A stretch of DNA of 64,000 nt from Alphaproteobacteria bacterium casp-alpha6. GTDB lineage: Bacteria; Pseudomonadota; Alphaproteobacteria; Rhodobacterales; Rhodobacteraceae. Below, piece by piece: positions 17,020 to 26,254 of the stretch. Position 1 is the stretch's first letter; the number at the start of each line of letters is the position of its first letter. Location of the stretch: positions 1 through 64,000 of the forward strand of contig LFER01000068.1 in NCBI GenBank assembly GCA_001510135.1, given 5' to 3'. The notes beneath the pieces are model-generated. The model was not told the origin of the DNA, did no database searches, and saw nothing but the letters and a program-made list of their open reading frames with translations. Both the position numbers and the translations under genes were made by a program.

Positions 17020-18546
17020 TCAATCTGAGCTATAAAGCTTACTTTGAAGTGCTGAGGGTTGCGCGATGTCATGCACCGACAATGGGGTACTTGGCTTTGA
17101 GAGCCTATTGCGCACCACCCACAAAAGGCGCGATTGCGCGCGCGTTACAGCCACATAGGCAAGACGTTTCCAAAGCGGTTGACCCGCCTCGTTGCGGCCA
17201 GTACGGGCTGCTGCATAGATGTCTGGAGCGAAGACCTGAACGGTATCCCATTGGCTGCCTTGCGCTTTGTGGATCGTTACAGCAGCCCCGTGCAGAAACG
17301 CGGCCCCCATGCTTGCTGCGAAGGGAATAAAGGGTTCTTCTTCGTCGGGCTTTTCAATTTTGATGATTGAGGCGGCAGAGAGGTTTGGATCCTCGGCCCC
17401 CATTACGTGAAGACGCGAAAAGCCAACCCGTTTGCCTGGACCAAGGTAGACCACCTGAGCCCCTTTGATCAGGCCACGCGCCTCAAGGTCGAGCCTTTTT
17501 TTTCGATGCTTCAGGGGTAATTCTATCCCGTCGCATATCAAGGGTTCACCCGGCAGCAATTCGGTTTCAGGGGCCTGATACACGCTGCGAAAGGCATGGA
17601 TGAGCCGAATTCGGGTTGCGTTGCGCCAGACGAGCACTGGGCTTCGCGCCATGAGGTCGACTTCAACGCGCTGCGCCCATTGCACGCGTTCATCGACTTT
17701 TGCGATATCCTGAATGTGCGCTTCAAATTGATCAAAGGTTAACTCAGGGTCGCCCAAAGCATGCGCCAGATCCAAAATAGGACTATCGCCAGATTGTCGA
17801 TGGATTCGGTTAAGATGAATGACTTGGGATGGTTTAAGACCATCAAATACCATCGCACCAGATTGATTGACTGGGGCGAGTTGCGCGGGATCCCCAAACA
17901 TCACAATCGTGGAAAATATGTCCTGGAGATCCTCAAACTGTTTGTCATCCAGCATGGAGGCTTCATCAAGAAACGCGATATCCAGCGGGTCTTCGCGTCG
18001 TTTCCAGCCCGTAATGAAATCCGACCCGCGCAAACCGGCAGCTGCCAATGCACCCGCAATTGATTTGTGTTCCTGATAAAAGGCAAAAGCACGGGACAGA
18101 GCGTCCTCACCCAGCCCCTCAACCGACGGTTTTTCACCCTGTCCGGTCAACCATTCTGCCAACTGTTCGTATTCGGGGTCATAGACGGGCGTGTAAAGAA
18201 TACGATGGATTGTGGTGGCAGGCACGCCCTGCATGCGCAGAACGCTTGCGGCTTTGTTCGTCGGGGCAAGGATCGCAAGAGACCGTTTTTCGCGTTTTTT
18301 CCGTGGCTCATAGTCCCCTAGAATAAGCTCAACCCCCGCGCGGTGAAGGGCTTTGTACAGTTCCGCCAAAAGTCGGGTCTTTCCGGACCCGGCCTTTCCG
18401 ACAAGGGCTGCGATGGATGTCCCGCGCTCTTTCGCAGGAAACAGCATGTCCTCCTCAAGATCAACACCTACGGATTTCATAAGGGCGCTGATTTTGTCAA
18501 AGGCCTCGGCCTGATCGGGAGAAAGTTCTATTTCGCTAAATGACAT
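17020..18546 (-). CDS. RecD-like superfamily 1 DNA helicase
   Basis: The 508-residue ATPase has Walker A GKAGSGKTRLLAELY (about residue 51), motif Ia region LAPTNKAASVLR followed by TTIHRIL, Walker B FLDEASML with FGDPAQLAPVNQSGA, and the C-terminal UvrD_C_2 segment VTIHKAQGSQWDTV plus YVAVTRAQSRLLWVV. These define a stand-alone RecD/TraA-like 5'-3' helicase. No RecB or RecC genes are nearby, so it is not part of a visible RecBCD set. The role in repair or replication restart is inferred from the family. Confidence 0.92.
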   Translation of the reverse strand: MSFSEIELSPDQAEAFDKISALMKSVGVDLEEDMLFPAKERGTSIAALVGKAGSGKTRLLAELYKALHRAGVELILGDYEPRKKREKRSLAILAPTNKAASVLRMQGVPATTIHRILYTPVYDPEYEQLAEWLTGQGEKPSVEGLGEDALSRAFAFYQEHKSIAGALAAAGLRGSDFITGWKRREDPLDIAFLDEASMLDDKQFEDLQDIFSTIVMFGDPAQLAPVNQSGAMVFDGLKPSQVIHLNRIHRQSGDSPILDLAHALGDPELTFDQFEAHIQDIAKVDERVQWAQRVEVDLMARSPVLVWRNATRIRLIHAFRSVYQAPETELLPGEPLICDGIELPLKHRKKRLDLEARGLIKGAQVVYLGPGKRVGFSRLHVMGAEDPNLSAASIIKIEKPDEEEPFIPFAASMGAAFLHGAAVTIHKAQGSQWDTVQVFAPDIYAAARTGRNEAGQPLWKRLAYVAVTRAQSRLLWVVRNRLSKPSTPLSVHDIAQPSALQSKLYSSD

Positions 18547-18597
18547 CCCAAAAAGGCTACACCCCCGCGGATTAAACCGCCAGCATCAAAAAAGGTT

Positions 18598-19230
18598 TTA
18601 CACGATTAAAAGTTCTGACTGGGTGGATTTATATTTGTCAAAAAACCACTGGGCAGATTCCCGCGGTTCAACCCCCGCAATCTGGCAAATCTGCTCTCTT
18701 TGCACGGCGTCCAACGTCCAAAGACCAATTCCGACAAATTCTTTACCTTGGCCTTTTTGGGCGATCAAATTCGGAGAAGATCCAAGCAGACGGTAAATGC
18801 GAATCATACGTTGATCAAAAACACCCAGACATTGTTCTACGCCGCAGCCCAACATTACCTCACCAGCCGAGAGCATCAAACGTGCAGCAGTTTCTCGCGG
18901 GGCGTGTCTGGAAAGACAAAACCGAGTGCTTTCCCAAATAAATGGGCTTTGAATGCTACCCCCACCCAAGAGATCTGTAAAATGTTCATTAACCATGCAT
19001 CGCCCAGTGGTCGGCATCAAACGCATGGAACCTGCATGACGCCCCGAAACATCTTCCCAAATCACATAGAGCGGGTTGAGAGCATCATATTCATCCATCT
19101 CATGACCGAGGTCATTCACGCTCACATCCCAGTTTAGCCGAGTTTTAAATTGATATGCACGATCAGAATACATACTGTCGCGCAAATGAGGAAAAGTATC
19201 CAATTCCGATTTATATAGATATCTCAACAT
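18598..19230 (-). CDS. luxI: Acyl-homoserine-lactone synthase (LuxI family)
   Basis: Makes an N-acyl-homoserine lactone from S-adenosylmethionine and acyl-ACP. At 210 residues it has the LuxI landmarks: YSDRAYQFKTRLNWDV with the conserved Arg and Trp, EMDEYD, then AGSMRLMPTTGRCMVNEHF, and WESTRFCLS. An excellent ribosome binding site (AGGAGG) lies 5-6 bases upstream of ATG 19230. The gene follows luxR in the same direction across an 81-base gap containing a palindrome. The synthase frame is intact although the adjoining luxR is broken. Acyl chain length cannot be predicted here. Confidence 0.93.
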   Translation of the reverse strand: MLRYLYKSELDTFPHLRDSMYSDRAYQFKTRLNWDVSVNDLGHEMDEYDALNPLYVIWEDVSGRHAGSMRLMPTTGRCMVNEHFTDLLGGGSIQSPFIWESTRFCLSRHAPRETAARLMLSAGEVMLGCGVEQCLGVFDQRMIRIYRLLGSSPNLIAQKGQGKEFVGIGLWTLDAVQREQICQIAGVEPRESAQWFFDKYKSTQSELLIV

Positions 19231-19291
19231 TACCGCCTCCTAAGTATACACCTAGTGATTTGGCCTAATCGAAACTGGTTATCATGTTGCG

Positions 19292-19313
19292 AGACCAGCG
19301 CACGCTGGGGTCT
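19292..19313. promoter_or_regulatory. Imperfect palindrome between luxR and luxI
   Basis: Read on the minus strand: AGACC-CCAGCG-TG-CGCTGG-TCT, six perfect pairs around a 2-base centre plus AGA/TCT beyond a 2-base bulge. It overlaps the luxR stop codon and lies about 60 bases upstream of the luxI start. No T run follows it in the luxR direction, so an operator (lux-box-like in position) is more likely than a terminator. It does not match the classic lux-box sequence. Confidence 0.4.
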
Positions 19314-19992
19314 AAAAAACGATCAAACCCCGACTGATGGCGGCTGCAACTGCATGAATGGTGTTGACTGCGCCCAATTTGTACCGTGCACTTTCCGCAT
19401 AAGCGCGCAAAGTATGTTCAGAAATCCCCATTGTGTTTGCCGCCTGTGCACGACTGTACCCCAAAGAAAGCAACGTCAGCGTCTCTGTTTCCCTCAGAGA
19501 TAGGGACTGAGCGGGTTCTGCAGATTTGTCTGGTTCAAGCTCGAGCGCTTTCTTGTTGAACATATGTGCAATCAAAATAAAATCACGCCGCGCGTACTGA
19601 ATGATTTTTTCCCATTCATCATCAGAACAGGTGTGATTAACTGTAAAGAGCGCGTATTGTCCATGAGGTCCGCGGATCGGGATTGATAACCCCTGATTTC
19701 CAAGGCCAAAATCAATCGCCTAGCGCAGAAAACTGCGCGCAGCCTTGCTTGTCCAGTCCAGTTCCTTCCAATTCACCGGATGAAATTTCTGAAGACACCC
19801 GAGTATCACAGGATCGATATTTATATATCCTTGAGATTTGTATCGCTCGATCCAGAGTTCGGAGTAAGTCCCAACCCCCATCTCAGAGCCTTTTGCATTG
19901 ACCCAATGATAAACTAAATGATCGACACCAAAATCTGACCTCAGGCTTTCAATGACGCTTTGCAGGTCAGTTCTGCTCTGAGCGGCCTCCAA
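19312..19992 (-). pseudogene. luxR: LuxR-type autoinducer receptor interrupted by an in-frame TAG
   Basis: Starting at TTG 19992 the frame reads MEAAQSRTDLQSVIESL and an autoinducer-binding domain (VDHLVYHWVN, NIDPVILGCLQKFHPVNWKEL). TAG stands at 19720-19722 after ARSFLR; relatives usually have Glu there. Without changing frame the sequence continues AIDFGLGNQGLSIPIRGPHG, completes the sensor domain and ends in a LuxR helix-turn-helix (LSLRETETLTLLSLGYSRAQAANTMGISEHTL region) before TAG 19312. So one base change separates this 226-codon frame from a complete receptor. A restart at the internal ATG 19575 would give only an 87-residue DNA-binding fragment. Confidence 0.88.
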
Positions 19993-20185
19993 TCGAGAAA
20001 GCGACTTCTAGTAGGGCGTTATTTGGGCGTACCGGGTCAATCAAGGTTTCTTCTTGTTTCGATTCAATTTCAACCATCGCCATCAGTTGAGCATCCTCGA
20101 TCCGCGAGGCAAGGGCATCCATACCGTTATCCTTAGCAAATTTGCCCAAATCGCTTAGTACGTCAATTATCCAATCTTGCTTCAT
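19967..20185 (-). CDS. Small protein encoded just upstream of luxR
   Basis: A 72-residue frame beginning MKQDWIIDVLSDLGKFAKDN, hydrophilic and probably helical. Its end overlaps the start of luxR by 26 bases, so translation of luxR is likely coupled to it (luxR itself has only a TTG start and no good ribosome binding site). Similar small genes occur before luxR in other roseobacters, as far as I recall. A -10 like TATAAT lies about 40 bases upstream. Function unknown. Confidence 0.7.
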   Translation of the reverse strand: MKQDWIIDVLSDLGKFAKDNGMDALASRIEDAQLMAMVEIESKQEETLIDPVRPNNALLEVAFSIGGRSEQN

Positions 20186-20224
20186 TCGTGGCCTCTACGT
20201 TCGGCAGTATCAATAGATCTTAAT

Positions 20225-20230
20225 ATTATA
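20225..20230 (-). promoter_or_regulatory. Candidate -10 element for the small gene-luxR-luxI unit
   Basis: A perfect TATAAT on the minus strand, 40 bases before the ATG at 20185. No convincing -35 lies 16-18 bases further upstream, so the promoter may depend on an activator. Confidence 0.4.
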
Positions 20231-20330
20231 CTTTATTTGCAATGCGCTGCAGAAAAAGCGGCCGATTCATACCCCCCAAAAATAGCGGGGTAAAAGTTAA
20301 TAAGCGTTTGAAATTTCGTTACCCAAAAAT

Positions 20331-20364
20331 GAAAAAACGGCCGCGCGTGATGTTGCGGCCGTTT
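20331..20364 (-). terminator. Rho-independent terminator of ccr
   Basis: Ten-base arms AAACGGCCGC (20335-20344) and GCGGCCGTTT (20355-20364) enclose a 10-base loop. On the minus strand the stem runs into six T residues (complement of 20332-20337). It lies 22 bases beyond the ccr stop codon. Confidence 0.9.
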
Positions 20365-20385
20365 CTTGAAACACCAAAGTGATTC

Positions 20386-21666
20386 TTATTTCGTCAGCGC
20401 ATCCTCAAAAGTGCGCAATCCGGTGCGCGGAGATTGAACCAACACAGCCATATTTCCCGGCTTATGTTCATTACGGCGCATTTTGATATGCGCAGCCGGA
20501 ATTTCGTCAAAACCAAAGACTTCGGACATACAGGGATCCAGACGTCTTTCAACCATCAGGTTGTTCGCAGCGGCCGCCTGTTTGAGGTGGGCAAAGTGGC
20601 TACCTTGAATGCGCTTCTGGTTCATCCAGACATAACGTGCATCCATGGTAAGGTTATAACCAGTCGTCCCTGCACAAATCACAACCATCCCGCCGCGTTT
20701 GCAGACAAACGTAGAGACGGGAAACGTGCTTTCACCGGGGTGTTCAAAAACCATGTCGACATTCACGCCTTTTCCGGTGATATCCCAGATTGCTTTGCCA
20801 AATTTGCGCACCTCGGCGAACCAAGCTTTATATTCGTCACTGTTCACCGTAGGAAGCTGACCCCAACAATTAAAGTCCTTCCTGTTGATGACACCTTTTG
20901 CGCCAAGGCTTTTGACAAATTCGCGCTTGTCCTCGTCAGAAATCACTGCAATTGCATTGGCCCCAACCGTATTGATCAACTGGATGGCATACGATCCCAA
21001 TCCGCCAGACGCCCCCCAGACCAAAACGTTCTGCCCAGGCTTCAATTCATGCGGATGATGACCGAACAACATTCTATAGGCTGTTGCCAGTGTCAGTGTG
21101 TAGCAAGCGCTTTCTTCCCAAGTCAGGTGTTTCGGGCGAGGCATCAACTGCTGGGCTTGGACATTGGTGAACTGCGCAAAAGACCCGTCAGGTGTTTCAT
21201 AACCCCAAATCCTTTGGCTGGTCGACAACATCGGATCGCCACCGTTGCATTCTTCATCGTCTCCGTCATCTTGGTTGCAGTGGATGACAACTTCATCGCC
21301 AACTTTCCAGCGAGTCACTTTCTCCCCAACCGCCCAAACGATACCGGAGGCATCCGAACCTGCGATGTGAAAATCTGCCTTGTGAACATCAAACGGGCTG
21401 ATCGGAATGCCAAGACCGGCCCAAATACCATTATAATTCACTCCAGCCGCCATCACGAGAACGAGCACCTCATGGCTGTCCAGTTTCGGCACATCAACGA
21501 CCTCTAGCTGGAAACTCTTGTCAGGTTCTCCATGGCGCTCTCGTCGAATAGCCCATGCGTACATCGTTTTGGGCACGTAGCCCAAAGGTGGCATTTCGCC
21601 TATTTCATATAAATCCTTCTCAGGAGCCTCATAAGGAGCAATCCCAGTATTCGTGTCTAACGCCAT
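20386..21666 (-). CDS. ccr: Crotonyl-CoA carboxylase/reductase
   Basis: Key enzyme of the ethylmalonyl-CoA pathway: reductive carboxylation of crotonyl-CoA to ethylmalonyl-CoA with NADPH. ATG 21666 was chosen (GGAGG just upstream; protein opens MALDTNTGIAPYEAPEKDLYE as in other Ccr); a more upstream GTG/ATG is less likely. Of 426 residues the medium-chain dehydrogenase/reductase fold is clear: GSDASGIVWAVGEKV, VIHCNQDDGDDEECNGGDP (a Ccr-specific segment), the nucleotide-binding VWGASGGLGSYAIQLI, and VFEHPGESTFPVSTFVCKRGG with the CO2-pocket Phe/Glu/His region. It is divergent from ecm. Confidence 0.97.
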   Translation of the reverse strand: MALDTNTGIAPYEAPEKDLYEIGEMPPLGYVPKTMYAWAIRRERHGEPDKSFQLEVVDVPKLDSHEVLVLVMAAGVNYNGIWAGLGIPISPFDVHKADFHIAGSDASGIVWAVGEKVTRWKVGDEVVIHCNQDDGDDEECNGGDPMLSTSQRIWGYETPDGSFAQFTNVQAQQLMPRPKHLTWEESACYTLTLATAYRMLFGHHPHELKPGQNVLVWGASGGLGSYAIQLINTVGANAIAVISDEDKREFVKSLGAKGVINRKDFNCWGQLPTVNSDEYKAWFAEVRKFGKAIWDITGKGVNVDMVFEHPGESTFPVSTFVCKRGGMVVICAGTTGYNLTMDARYVWMNQKRIQGSHFAHLKQAAAANNLMVERRLDPCMSEVFGFDEIPAAHIKMRRNEHKPGNMAVLVQSPRTGLRTFEDALTK

Positions 21667-21938
21667 TTTTGTGCCTCCAGCTGAAATTTTGCCGCAACGC
21701 AGAATCAAACTTCTCCCTTGCTACAGCCCATCGCGCAATAATGCAACATTTTGAACGCAATTTTTGTAATTTTATGTCTTTTAGAAGTGAAATCTTTGAA
21801 TATAAAGAGCTTTATCCAGTAAATTGGACTTCAATATATCTCAAACATTCACCAGTTTGTTGTGATTTGGACGGTTTTAAGCAGAGCTGCGGTAAAAAAG
21901 GCCTTTATTTGAAGCGGTGAAAGATAATTTTTCTTATG

Positions 21939-21985
21939 CGCTGCATTGCAGCGAATTGACAACGGCATAATATTTCGCATAAAAG
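21939..21985 (+). promoter_or_regulatory. Candidate ecm promoter with adjacent palindrome
   Basis: A palindrome CGCTGC-ATT-GCAGCG (21939-21953) ends two bases before a perfect -35 TTGACA (21956-21961). About 16 bases later CATAAA (21978-21983) could be the -10. The element is 45-90 bases before the ecm start in the 363-base ccr/ecm divergent region. The rest of that region is AT-rich; no clear ccr promoter was identified. Confidence 0.45.
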
Positions 21986-22029
21986 ACATGAATTGAAATT
22001 TTATTGCCCGATGACTTGAAGGATTCGTG

Positions 22030-23994
22030 ATGTTACAGGAAAAAGACCGCCCTTGGTTGATCCGCACCTACGCCGGACATTCGACCGCCAAAGCATCAAA
22101 TGAGCTTTACAAAAAAAACTTGGCGAAGGGCCAGACAGGGCTTTCCGTTGCCTTCGACCTTCCCACCCAGACAGGCTATGACAGCGATCATGTTCTGGCG
22201 CGCGGCGAAGTTGGCAAAGTCGGTGTGCCGATCTGTCATTTGGGCGATATGCGCACCCTCTTTGATCAGATCCCGCTGGATCAGATGAATACCTCTATGA
22301 CGATCAATGCGACCGCACCATGGCTGTTGGCGCTTTATATTGCGGTCGCAGAAGAACAGGGTGCAGATGTGACCGGCCTGCAAGGTACGGTGCAAAACGA
22401 CATTATCAAAGAATATCTCTCGCGCGGCACGTATATTTGTCCGCCCAAACCATCGCTAAAACTCATCGCCGATGTTGCTGAATATTGTTATAAGCATGTT
22501 CCAAAGTGGAACCCGATGAATGTCTGCTCCTATCATCTGCAAGAGGCCGGAGCGACCCCTGAACAGGAACTTGCCTTTGCGCTTGCCACAGCCACCGCCG
22601 TGCTGGACGAATTGCGCGGTAAGGTCCCTCAGGAAGATTTCCCTAAACTTGTGGGGCGGATATCGTTTTTTGTGAATGCTGGCATCCGGTTTGTCACTGA
22701 AATGTGCAAAATGCGCGCTTTCGTCGATCTTTGGGACGAAATCTGCGAAACCCGTTATGGTGTGAGCGATCCGAAATATCGCCGCTTTCGCTACGGGGTT
22801 CAGGTGAATTCCCTGGGGCTTACTGAACAGCAGCCCGAAAACAATGTGTATCGCATCCTCATTGAAATGCTGGCTGTCACCCTGTCCAAAAACGCGCGCG
22901 CGCGTGCGGTTCAACTTCCGGCATGGAACGAAGCACTTGGCCTTCCCCGCCCATGGGATCAGCAATGGTCCATGCGAATGCAGCAGATTATGGCCTTTGA
23001 AACGGACCTTTTGGAATATGACGACCTCTTTGACGGAAACCCTGCGGTAGACGCCAAAGTTAATGCGCTGAAAGAGGGCGCACGGCATGAATTGGCCAAC
23101 CTTGACAGTATGGGTGGGGCGATCAGCTCAATTGAATACATGAAATCGCGCCTTGTGGACAGCAATGCAGAACGTCTTAATCGGATCGAACGCAATGAAA
23201 CCGTCGTGGTTGGTGTCAACAAGTTCACGACCGGTGAACCCTCTCCTTTGATGAGCGGGGATGGTGGCATTATGGTCGTGGATCCTGCCGTTGAGGAAGA
23301 TCAGATTTCACGCCTCAATGTCTGGCGTGCAAGCCGTGATGAGGCCGCGGTTGCAAAGGCTCTTACAGATCTGCGCAAAGCGGCGGCAGAGGGGCAAAAC
23401 GTCATGGCCCCATCCATCGCGGCAGCAAAGGCCGGTGTGACAACGGGCGAATGGGCCGCACAGATGCGCGCCGTTTTTGGCGAATATCGGGGACCGACCG
23501 GCGTATCACGCTCTGTGTCGAACAAGACCGAAGGGCTTGATGACATTCGCGCGGCAGTGGATGCGGTCAGTGATAAACTTGGGCGGCGTTTGAAATTCCT
23601 TGTCGGCAAACCGGGACTAGACGGGCATTCAAACGGTGCGGAACAAATCGCTTTCCGTGCGCGTGATTGCGGAATGGACATCGAATACGAAGGGATCCGG
23701 CTCACGCCCGATCAAATCATTGCCTCAGCGCGTGAAAAAGAGGCACATGTGATTGGGCTTTCAATCCTTTCAGGAAGCCATATTCCCCTTGTTAAGGATC
23801 TTATGCAAAAATTGCACGAGGCCAATCTTTCGAATATTCCTGTGATTGTTGGGGGCATTATTCCCGATGAGGATGCAGAGCGCCTTTTGGCGATGGGCGT
23901 GGCAAAGGTCTATACCCCTAAAGACTTTGAACTGAACAGTATTATGGCAGATATTGTCACTCTGGCTGATCCCATACGCACAGCGGCAGAGTAG
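22030..23994 (+). CDS. ecm: (2R)-Ethylmalonyl-CoA mutase
   Basis: Coenzyme B12-dependent mutase converting (2R)-ethylmalonyl-CoA to methylsuccinyl-CoA. ATG 22030 follows AAGGA at 22018-22022; a GTG three bases earlier is also possible. The 654-residue protein opens MLQEKDRPWLIRTYAGHSTA, the Ecm/MeaA signature, and carries QTGYDSDHVLARGEVGKVGVP. The C-terminal B12-binding domain has KPGLDGHSNGAEQIAF (DxHxxG) and IIGG-type segments (VIVGGIIPDEDAERL). The opening and overall length favour Ecm over methylmalonyl-CoA mutase. It is adjacent and divergent to ccr, supplying the next steps of the same route. Confidence 0.96.
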   Translation: MLQEKDRPWLIRTYAGHSTAKASNELYKKNLAKGQTGLSVAFDLPTQTGYDSDHVLARGEVGKVGVPICHLGDMRTLFDQIPLDQMNTSMTINATAPWLLALYIAVAEEQGADVTGLQGTVQNDIIKEYLSRGTYICPPKPSLKLIADVAEYCYKHVPKWNPMNVCSYHLQEAGATPEQELAFALATATAVLDELRGKVPQEDFPKLVGRISFFVNAGIRFVTEMCKMRAFVDLWDEICETRYGVSDPKYRRFRYGVQVNSLGLTEQQPENNVYRILIEMLAVTLSKNARARAVQLPAWNEALGLPRPWDQQWSMRMQQIMAFETDLLEYDDLFDGNPAVDAKVNALKEGARHELANLDSMGGAISSIEYMKSRLVDSNAERLNRIERNETVVVGVNKFTTGEPSPLMSGDGGIMVVDPAVEEDQISRLNVWRASRDEAAVAKALTDLRKAAAEGQNVMAPSIAAAKAGVTTGEWAAQMRAVFGEYRGPTGVSRSVSNKTEGLDDIRAAVDAVSDKLGRRLKFLVGKPGLDGHSNGAEQIAFRARDCGMDIEYEGIRLTPDQIIASAREKEAHVIGLSILSGSHIPLVKDLMQKLHEANLSNIPVIVGGIIPDEDAERLLAMGVAKVYTPKDFELNSIMADIVTLADPIRTAAE

Positions 23995-24175
23995 CCTCTG
24001 TTCTGTGACGGATCAGACAATTAGGGCCTGAGCCAAAAACCGATGCAACATGACCTCGCCACCGAGGCGTCATTCTATTTCTATGTTGTTCGCGTTTCAC
24101 GGCTAGACGGGAGAGGGTAAAATATCTACGGCTATCAGGTGAAACGCAGATCAATCCTTGGACTGGAACAAAGTC

Positions 24176-24610
24176 ATGATCATTCGCCCCATTCGCCCAG
24201 AGGACTACGACGCTTGGCGCCCGCTTTGGTATGGTTACCTTCAATTTTACGAAACGTCAGTTGACGACGCCGTTTATGACCTCACATTTGACCGGCTGAC
24301 ATCGTCAGATCATCCCAATCAATGTGCATTTGTTGCCGAAATAGAGGGGGCGCTTGTCGGGCTTGTCCATTACATCATCCATCCTCATAACTGGAAAGTG
24401 GAAGATGTGATTTATCTTCAGGATCTTTTCACTCATCGGGATCACCGTGATCAAGGCATTGCCCGCGCCCTCATCGAAGCGGTCTATAAAGTTGCAGATG
24501 ACAACGCCACCCCGACAGTTTACTGGATGACACAAGAGTTTAACCATACGGCACGCCGGCTTTATGACAAAGTCGCAAATGTGACACCGTTTATAAAATA
24601 CACACGTTAG
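24176..24610 (+). CDS. GNAT family N-acetyltransferase
   Basis: 144 residues from ATG 24176 (MIIRPIRPEDYDAWRPLW); an in-frame TTG at 24158 would add six residues without better signals. The acetyl-CoA-binding motif A is visible as LQDLFTHRDHRDQGIARALIEAV, followed by YWMTQEFNHTARRLYDKV, a typical GNAT C-terminus. Closest in feel to the small-substrate acetyltransferases that act on amino acids or polyamines; the substrate is not predictable. It ends 9 bases before deoD. Confidence 0.9.
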   Translation: MIIRPIRPEDYDAWRPLWYGYLQFYETSVDDAVYDLTFDRLTSSDHPNQCAFVAEIEGALVGLVHYIIHPHNWKVEDVIYLQDLFTHRDHRDQGIARALIEAVYKVADDNATPTVYWMTQEFNHTARRLYDKVANVTPFIKYTR

Positions 24611-24619
24611 GGATCATAC

Positions 24620-25330
24620 ATGACAATTCACATCGGCGCCGAAAAGGGCGATATCGCAGAGACAGTATTGCTTCCGGGTGACCCCTATCGTGCCAAATGG
24701 GCGGCGGAAAAGTTTCTGAAGAACACACGCTGTGTCAATGAAACCCGTGGCATGTTGGGCGTTACCGGCGACTATCAGGGGCACAGAGTGACAATCCAAG
24801 GCTCTGGTATGGGGATGCCGTCGCTTTCGATTTACGTGAATGAACTGATCCGCGATTATGACGCAAAAACCTTGATCCGCATCGGAACCTGCGGAGGTAT
24901 GCAGCCCCAAGTCAAAGTGCGCGATGTCATCATAGCGATGACTGCCAGCAGCCTAAGCACACCTTCCTCTGCGATTTTCAAGGAATTTAACTTTGCACCA
25001 AACGCTGATTATCGCCTTCTGAGCGCATCTGTGGAGGCTGCGCGCAAGCGATCCACACCCCATCATGTTGGTGGCATTTATTCGTCCGATGTATTTTACG
25101 ACGAGCGCCCTGATCTAAATGAACAGATGATGCGCCATGGGATCCTTGCCGTGGAAATGGAGGCGGCAGAGCTTTATAATCTCGCGGCCCGCTATGACCG
25201 TCGCGCCTTAGCGATACTGACCGTGTCAGACCATCTGAGCACTGGCGAAGCTTTACCTTCTTCTGAAAGAGAAAAAAGCTTTGGCGATATGGTTGAGATC
25301 GCCCTTGAGGCTGCGTTCGACGGGGACTAA
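24620..25330 (+). CDS. deoD: Purine-nucleoside phosphorylase, DeoD type
   Basis: Cleaves purine (deoxy)ribonucleosides with phosphate. The 236-residue protein opens [22 protein letters not shown] and has [17 protein letters not shown] (phosphate-binding region), [10 protein letters not shown]-type [12 protein letters not shown] (ribose and base contacts), and [12 protein letters not shown] with the conserved Asp. Length is normal for the hexameric bacterial enzyme. Its last 4 bases overlap the end of the convergent DUF1989 gene. Confidence 0.95.
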   Translation: MTIHIGAEKGDIAETVLLPGDPYRAKWAAEKFLKNTRCVNETRGMLGVTGDYQGHRVTIQGSGMGMPSLSIYVNELIRDYDAKTLIRIGTCGGMQPQVKVRDVIIAMTASSLSTPSSAIFKEFNFAPNADYRLLSASVEAARKRSTPHHVGGIYSSDVFYDERPDLNEQMMRHGILAVEMEAAELYNLAARYDRRALAILTVSDHLSTGEALPSSEREKSFGDMVEIALEAAFDGD

Positions 25331-26184
25331 TCTGACAGTCCATGGGTTTGATCATACCGGTTGGGCGGCGGGCTTTGCCAGAGGCTGTAATCCGCGCACG
25401 CCTTCGGAGAATATAACTCAACAAGAAGTGGATAGCATTGCGCGGCATCGCTGGAATGTTGAGAAGAACAATCGCCTCCCGGACAGGCGCTTAACCCGCC
25501 AATCAGGTCAATTTCAGCAAAAAACTCAAGGTAATCCCCCGGCCTGACTGGACTGGCCTTCATAAAATACTGCCCCGTATCACGAGTAAAGCCGGTACAC
25601 ATGAACACATTGAGGACGTCATGCACGATCCCCTCGGCATCCAATGGCGAAATATCATAATAACTGCTAACAGCGCGGGTCAAATTGGAGTGACAACAGT
25701 GGTGATAGTTTTGCCCAGCTGAAAGCACATGATGGGTATAAGGATCGCATCTCGTCCCAATCACGTCATGGACAGATCCGCCATGGGGGTCGATCCCATA
25801 CCAAGACAGGGTGTTGGCGACAACGGTTGCCATTGGACGAAGATAGGGAAAAGAGGACCACATCTGATGGCCAATGGTTAAATGGGTGCCATGCAGGGCA
25901 CGGGTTTTGCCCGAATAGAACTTTTCGTTCTTGTTGTCCCTACTCCAAAGATTCAGGTCCCCGACTTGGGGTCCCTCAATACTGGTAATACGGAAAAATC
26001 CGCCCTGCGGCACCTCAAAACACCGAGCATCGCGTGGCGGAACGATGATTTCCGCACTTTTTTCAACGTTCTCAGCACGAAAGCGTGAAAGTAGGTTCAG
26101 GTCAGGGGCTGGCAAGGTGTCTACCGGATAACAAATAACCGGAGGAAGTTTCTGATGCGCCTCACGGTCCATTTCATCCATCAT
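25327..26184 (-). CDS. DUF1989 / urea carboxylase-associated family protein
   Basis: 285 residues matching DUF1989: [24 protein letters not shown], a conserved [18 protein letters not shown] segment, [11 protein letters not shown], and HCCHSNL with clustered Cys and His that could bind a metal. The family is named from its links to urea carboxylase operons, and some members act in pyrimidine or guanidine nitrogen use. None of those partner genes is nearby, so the substrate here is open. Confidence 0.85.
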   Translation of the reverse strand: MMDEMDREAHQKLPPVICYPVDTLPAPDLNLLSRFRAENVEKSAEIIVPPRDARCFEVPQGGFFRITSIEGPQVGDLNLWSRDNKNEKFYSGKTRALHGTHLTIGHQMWSSFPYLRPMATVVANTLSWYGIDPHGGSVHDVIGTRCDPYTHHVLSAGQNYHHCCHSNLTRAVSSYYDISPLDAEGIVHDVLNVFMCTGFTRDTGQYFMKASPVRPGDYLEFFAEIDLIGGLSACPGGDCSSQHSSDAAQCYPLLVELYSPKACADYSLWQSPPPNRYDQTHGLSD

Positions 26185-26254
26185 GTCAGGCGCCTCCTAG
26201 TCTTTTGATCTGACACTACGTTGCTGTAGCTCTGTGGACAAGTAAAGAGCTGGC

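Noticed and set aside
10583-19722. TAG as a recoded sense codon (amber suppression), because two genes contain in-frame TAG.
   Set aside because: TAG also ends several clean genes here, including the zinc-ribbon gene (12574), the Hint-domain gene (534) and the glycosyltransferase (3257), so it serves as a normal stop.
20206-21953. GCATTGCA shared by the luxR upstream region and the ecm palindrome as a common operator.
   Set aside because: Only eight bases are shared and the contexts differ; the match could easily be chance.
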